NCBI GenBank assembly: GCA_002305715.1
Contig: DBQD01000071.1
Location: 107,910-135,917 of the forward strand
Source of the DNA: Proteiniphilum sp. UBA1403
Lineage (GTDB): Bacteria; Bacteroidota; Bacteroidia; Bacteroidales; Dysgonomonadaceae
Direction of reading: 5' to 3'
Length of the DNA stretch: 28,008 bases
Position numbers and translations under genes: made by a program. Below the pieces are notes generated by a model. It was not told the DNA's origin, did not search any database, and saw nothing but the letters and a program-made list of their open reading frames with translations. The stretch's first letter is position 1, and the number at the start of each line of letters is the position of its first letter. Of this stretch, positions 24,194 through 28,008 are shown piece after piece.

Positions 24194-25171
24194 TTAAAAT
24201 TTGAAAGTTTTTTCAATTTCGTAAAAAATACGATCCGGATGAATAATGAAATAGTGCTCTCCCTGTGCCAGTGGCACAATGGTGTCGAATCCCATAACCC
24301 TACGTGGAGGTGCCTCCAAGTATAGGAACGCCTCTTCATTGGCAATGGCAATCAGTTCTGAACCCACACTGAACGATTCATGTGCTTCGGCTACCACAAC
24401 AATACGGCCTGTTTTTCGTACCGATTTACGAATGGTTTCCCTGTCAATGGGATAAATGGTGCGCAAATCGATTAATTCTACTGAAATTCCTGCCTCCTCG
24501 CCCATCGCGATGGCTTTCTGACATTCACGAATCAAGGCTCCAAATGCTACCACAGTCACATCCGAACCTTCTTGAATCACTTTCGCTTTACCCAGTGGTA
24601 AGCTATATTTTTCGGAGGGAACCTCCTGTTTAATGGCACGATAGATTCTTTTTGGCTCCATGAAAATGACCGGATCGTTACTCTCGATAGCCGCAATCAT
24701 CAATCCTTTTGCATCGTAGGGTGTGGAGGGTATCACCACTTTGAGCCCGGGTATATGAGCAAAAAGCGCCTCCGGACTGTCAGAATGATGCTCCAGTGCA
24801 TTGATCCCACCCCCATATGGGAAACGTATAACCATGGGCACGTTGAACTTACCCCTGGATCGGTTTTGTATTCTTGATACGTTCGATGCTATCTGGTTAA
24901 AGGCAGGAAAGGTAAATCCTTCAAACTGCAGTTCCACAATTGGACGGAGACCGGAGACGGCCATTCCCAGTGCAGTACCTACTATTCCCGACTCAGCCAA
25001 AGGTGAATCGAACACACGTTCCACGCCATATTTTTTTTGCAACCCTTCTGTCACACGAAACACACCACCTTCAACACCCACATCTTCACCATATATAACA
25101 ACGGTCGAATCTTCTTTTAATTTGATATCCAAAGCGTTATTAATCGCTTTAACCATGGTCATCACACTCAT
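24194..25171 (-). CDS. bkdA2: 2-oxoacid dehydrogenase E1 beta (branched-chain type)
   Basis: This is a 325-residue transketolase-like pyrimidine-binding subunit of the E1 decarboxylase. The motifs are VVIYGEDVGVEGGVFRVTEGL (TPP-binding glutamate region), FDSPLAESGIVGTALGMAV, QFEGFTFPAFNQIASNVS, RFPYGGGINALEHHSDSPEALF and the C-terminal VVVAEAHESFSVGSELIA. The GINALEHHSDS region is of the type seen in branched-chain rather than pyruvate complexes. Its start overlaps the E1-alpha stop by four bases (ATGA), so the two subunits are translationally coupled, which suits an alpha2beta2 enzyme. Confidence 0.93.
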   Translation of the reverse strand: MSVMTMVKAINNALDIKLKEDSTVVIYGEDVGVEGGVFRVTEGLQKKYGVERVFDSPLAESGIVGTALGMAVSGLRPIVELQFEGFTFPAFNQIASNVSRIQNRSRGKFNVPMVIRFPYGGGINALEHHSDSPEALFAHIPGLKVVIPSTPYDAKGLMIAAIESNDPVIFMEPKRIYRAIKQEVPSEKYSLPLGKAKVIQEGSDVTVVAFGALIRECQKAIAMGEEAGISVELIDLRTIYPIDRETIRKSVRKTGRIVVVAEAHESFSVGSELIAIANEEAFLYLEAPPRRVMGFDTIVPLAQGEHYFIIHPDRIFYEIEKTFKF

Positions 25172-26277
25172 CTCCTGTTCTCCTTCCAGTTTAAAAATTC
25201 TTCGTATTCGGCTTTTTGTCTCTTCAATTCGTCCGGCATATCGGTATACATATGGTCGAAGACATCATCGTAGGGATATGCTTTATTTTTTTCAGCATCC
25301 AGAAACTGACCGGTAATCTCCTTTTTATATTCCTCCGTCAATTTCTTTTCGTCGATGGTAAAGATTCCCTTTTTCTCCATGTAGCGTTTCAGCCTCAATA
25401 ATGGATCGGTCAGTCCCCACTCATTCTCTTCTTCTTTTTTTCGATACTTGGAAGGATCATCGGAGGTGGTGTGAGCACCTAGTCGATAAGTAAATGCTTC
25501 AATCAGCACCGGACCATTGCCGGCTAATGCATGTGCTGCTGCAGTCTGATATGCCAGATACATGGCAAAGAAATCGTTTCCGTCTACTTTAATACCAGGA
25601 ATACCGAAAGCAACCGACTTTACTGCAAGATTAATAGACTTGGTCTGAGACCTCACCGGCACAGAAATAGCGTACTGATTATTTTGAATTGTGAAGACAA
25701 CCGGAACCTGCCATACACCGGCAAAGTTCAACGCCTCGCTGAAGTCACCTTCCGAGGTACCACCGTCACCAATAAAAGTGAAGACAGCTTCATCTTTTTT
25801 CCGGTATTTCACAGAATATCCGATGCCGGTAGCGTGATGTAGCTGGGTACCAATTGATATAGCAATGGGCAACGTGTGGTTTGCATTTTGAAAACTGCCC
25901 CCACGCTCATTTCCCAAATAAAAGAGGAACATCTCTTTCATAGTTACGCCCTTAGCCAGAAGGGTCCCCATCTCCCGGAAGGCTGGTACCAACCAATCTT
26001 GCTCTCTGATGTGCATGCCTGCAGCAATATGGATGGCTTCCTGTCCTAAATTGGGTGTATAGGTATACATGCGTCCCTGCCGCTGATAAGAGACTGCCAT
26101 TTCATCGGCAATTCGCTCATAGAGCATTTGTTTATAGGCTTCAATGACGATTGCATCATTGAGAGACGGCATGTACTTTGGGTTGACTACCTCTCCATCG
26201 TTATCGATAAGAGAGAGCATTTTATTTTCGAGGGGGTTAAAGTCACGAAAAATGGCAGGTAAATTTTCTTGAATCAT
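25168..26277 (-). CDS. bkdA1: 2-oxoacid dehydrogenase E1 alpha (branched-chain type)
   Basis: This is a 369-residue TPP-binding subunit of the E1 component. The TPP/Mg motif is GDGGTSEGDFSEALNFAGVWQ (from Gly170), reaching the Asn pair at about 199-200 (IQNNQYAISV). LGQEAIHIAAGMHIREQDW is the usual N-terminal substrate-channel region. YRLGAHTTSDDPSKYR (about 264-279) corresponds to the loop that is phosphorylated in mammalian branched-chain E1 and is typical of that subtype. It is the first gene of the operon, and the upstream gap contains only the terminator of the phosphatase gene and an unclear promoter. Confidence 0.93.
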   Translation of the reverse strand: MIQENLPAIFRDFNPLENKMLSLIDNDGEVVNPKYMPSLNDAIVIEAYKQMLYERIADEMAVSYQRQGRMYTYTPNLGQEAIHIAAGMHIREQDWLVPAFREMGTLLAKGVTMKEMFLFYLGNERGGSFQNANHTLPIAISIGTQLHHATGIGYSVKYRKKDEAVFTFIGDGGTSEGDFSEALNFAGVWQVPVVFTIQNNQYAISVPVRSQTKSINLAVKSVAFGIPGIKVDGNDFFAMYLAYQTAAAHALAGNGPVLIEAFTYRLGAHTTSDDPSKYRKKEEENEWGLTDPLLRLKRYMEKKGIFTIDEKKLTEEYKKEITGQFLDAEKNKAYPYDDVFDHMYTDMPDELKRQKAEYEEFLNWKENRR

Positions 26278-26383
26278 TTATCTGTTTATTTGAACGAATT
26301 TTATAGTAAGCTGTGATTATTCGCTTCGTATATAACATTCCGGCAAAAAAAATGTTTTAGCCAAAAAATAAACAGATCATAAA

Positions 26384-26428
26384 AAAAGTGAGTCATGACT
26401 GTCATTCTGATAGTCATGACTCACTTTT
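26384..26428 (-). terminator. Strong terminator of the alkaline phosphatase gene
   Basis: AAAAGTGAGTCATGACT (26384-26400) and its exact inverse at 26412-26428 form a perfect 17-bp stem around an 11-base loop. Read on the minus strand, it lies 70 bases after the phosphatase stop and ends in seven T. Four A flank the other side, so it could also stop plus-strand transcription. Confidence 0.9.
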
Positions 26429-26498
26429 CGACCTTTATAATGCTACCTAATCAAATATTTCTAATGTTTCAGACGTAGCACATTTACAAGTATTTTTT

Positions 26499-27902
26499 TC
26501 ATTTTTCTACGCCCATTGCATCCAAGATTCGGAGAGGGATATCGGTATTATCCATTTTACCTTTAAATAGTTCTTCCCCTGCACCAATTGCATACACTGG
26601 AACATAAGCAGCGCTGTGACTTGTACTTGCCCATCCCAATCGTGCTAAACTGTTAAGAAGTGCGATAGCTTCAGAAGCAAGCTTTTCGTCTGACTGATAC
26701 AATGTTTGTTCCATGGTTTGATCACCTTCTACGAAACTCTTCTTGTATCTCTCATATAGTTTTTGTTCCTGTTCTTCAGTTACCGGAACCTTGGTCCACA
26801 ATCCTAAATTTGCAGACAAAACTTCCTTTACCTGTTCCCAAGTGACCGGTTTACCGTCGTTTGTTCTTAGTTTCTTGATAAAGCTTGACAATTTTGATTT
26901 GGAGACCTTTTGATATTGCAAATTCGCAAGATTCAAAACATATCCACCTGCACCCAATGCAATTCCACCAGTATCATGATCGGCAGTAACTACAATCAAG
27001 GTTTCATTAGGATGTTGAAGGTAAAATTGATAGGCAATCTTTATCGCATTGTCAAAATCTACAATCTCATGAATAGTAGTAGCAGCATCATTTGCATGAG
27101 CTGCACCATCTATCTGTCCTCCTTCTACCATCAGGAAGAAACCATTATTGTTGTCTTTGTCTAAGATTCGAATTGCACATTCTGTTATCTGGGCAAGTGT
27201 CAAATCTTCATTGGTACGATCAATCGCATAAGGTATACTATTGTTGCTTTTCTCTCCCTTATTGATTAATATCACTTTATCTTTCAGATCCTTATTCGCA
27301 ACAAAAGCGTCATATCCACGAACAACTGTATAACCAGCACGGTCAATTAAATTAAAAATGTTATCAGCAGGTGTTTTATCGAACAATATCTCCGGATTGG
27401 TGAGTCCTGAGCCAGCAAAGAAGTCAAAATTAGAATCCAGCAAGTCAAAAGCAATCTCATACCCCATATTTCTATCGGCACGGTGTGCATAAAAAGAAGC
27501 TGGTGTTGCGTGATTGATGGACACAGTGGTTGTGATACCGACCTTCATTCCCTGTTGTTTTGCTTTTTCTGCGATTGAGGTCACAGGTGTATTGGAAGCA
27601 TCAACCCCAATTGCTCCGTTATTTGTTTTGCTACCTGTTGCAAGAGCTGTACCTGCAGCTGCAGAATCGGTTACTCCATTAGAAGTTGAGAATGTGGTTG
27701 CATAACTTGCAATGGGAAATTGGGTAAAAGTAAGAGGAGTTACTCCAATCCGTCCTTCCAATTCTGCATGATAAACCTCAGTAGCGTTCACAGTGTTCAA
27801 ACCCATTCCGTCTCCAATAAAATAGAAAACATACTTTGCCTGTCCGTTTATAGAAGCGGAAACACATAAAATGAACAGTAGAACAGAGAGAAATTTTTTC
27901 AT
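26499..27902 (-). CDS. phoA: Secreted alkaline phosphatase
   Basis: This is a 467-residue phosphomonoesterase of the PhoA family, which releases phosphate from organic phosphates outside the cytoplasm. I chose ATG at 27900-27902 (MKKFLSVLLFIL) over an in-frame ATG 36 bases upstream, because it begins a normal signal peptide ending INGQA. FIGDGMG holds the metal-binding Asp31, and VTDSAAAGTALATG carries the nucleophile Ser80. GGQIDGAAHAND, TADHDTGG and STSHSAAYVPVYAIG supply the other zinc and magnesium ligands. It has a long helical insert (KPVTWEQVKEVL...YERYKKSF, about residues 350-400) often seen in Bacteroidota members. It is transcribed alone, with its own strong terminator. No Pho-box-like site was recognised. 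Confidence 0.93.
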   Translation of the reverse strand: MKKFLSVLLFILCVSASINGQAKYVFYFIGDGMGLNTVNATEVYHAELEGRIGVTPLTFTQFPIASYATTFSTSNGVTDSAAAGTALATGSKTNNGAIGVDASNTPVTSIAEKAKQQGMKVGITTTVSINHATPASFYAHRADRNMGYEIAFDLLDSNFDFFAGSGLTNPEILFDKTPADNIFNLIDRAGYTVVRGYDAFVANKDLKDKVILINKGEKSNNSIPYAIDRTNEDLTLAQITECAIRILDKDNNNGFFLMVEGGQIDGAAHANDAATTIHEIVDFDNAIKIAYQFYLQHPNETLIVVTADHDTGGIALGAGGYVLNLANLQYQKVSKSKLSSFIKKLRTNDGKPVTWEQVKEVLSANLGLWTKVPVTEEQEQKLYERYKKSFVEGDQTMEQTLYQSDEKLASEAIALLNSLARLGWASTSHSAAYVPVYAIGAGEELFKGKMDNTDIPLRILDAMGVEK

Positions 27903-28008
27903 TTTGAAATATTTAAATATGTTTTTGATAATACACAAATAAATTTATACATTACAAAACTACAATAGAATGAATAAATATAAGTAATTCAAGTTTCGCA
28001 AGTAAAAA

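Noticed and set aside
24801..25316. Open frame of 171 codons on the plus strand
   Set aside because: It is antisense to the E1-beta and E1-alpha genes, with no recognisable motif, so it is treated as a shadow.
1..28008. tRNA, rRNA, CRISPR array, integrase or insertion-sequence ends
   Set aside because: No cloverleaf, regular spaced repeats, transposase or terminal inverted repeats were recognised on reading; a tRNAscan or IS search was not possible.

Overview
The window looks like chromosomal DNA of a member of the Bacteroidota, most likely the order Bacteroidales. The evidence is a TonB-dependent receptor, Bacteroidota-type promoters (TTTG, a spacer of about 20 bases, then TAnnTTTG), weak Shine-Dalgarno signals, a membrane-anchored AraC-type regulator, a small HYC_CC_PP-type protein, and a CusA pump with family-atypical insertions. 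A more exact placement (for example near Dysgonomonadaceae) is a guess. No tRNA, rRNA, CRISPR array or intact mobile element was seen.

Region 1 (1-1773) holds a fluoride channel gene, crcB, on the minus strand. It is divergent from a secreted CE1-like esterase with an N-terminal E-set domain.

Region 2 (1927-8681) is the least explained part. Five plus-strand genes are packed together: an ECF transporter substrate-binding (S) component, a short purine-type phosphoribosyltransferase, a TonB-dependent receptor whose start overlaps the phosphoribosyltransferase stop, a Tat-signal DUF362 protein, and a membrane polyferredoxin that looks like NapH fused to NapG with an internal Tat-like motif. A membrane-bound AraC regulator follows. 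The set reads like outer-membrane uptake, inner-membrane uptake, cytoplasmic capture by PRPP chemistry and an extracytoplasmic redox step for one unidentified small molecule. That reading is inference.

Region 3 (8772-11602) contains a large HExxH lipoprotein, followed by about 500 bases that hold only a possible gene remnant and a hairpin.

Region 4 (11603-20819) is a copper/silver resistance island. It has a stand-alone TolC-family protein with its own terminator, then an operon started by the clearest promoter in the window: HYC_CC_PP protein, CusA, a TolC-family protein with two methionine-rich patches, a CusB adaptor carrying both a metal-binding N-terminus and a C-terminal HMA domain, and a lipoprotein that is nearly a free copy of that HMA domain. 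CusA keeps the three methionines known to bind Cu(I)/Ag(I).

Region 5 (20839-27902) is all on the minus strand. In transcription order it has an alkaline phosphatase with a strong terminator, an operon for the E1-alpha, E1-beta and E2 subunits of a branched-chain-type 2-oxoacid dehydrogenase (no E3 here), a terminator, a secreted right-handed beta-helix protein, and a decayed SagB-type nitroreductase that has lost its catalytic middle.
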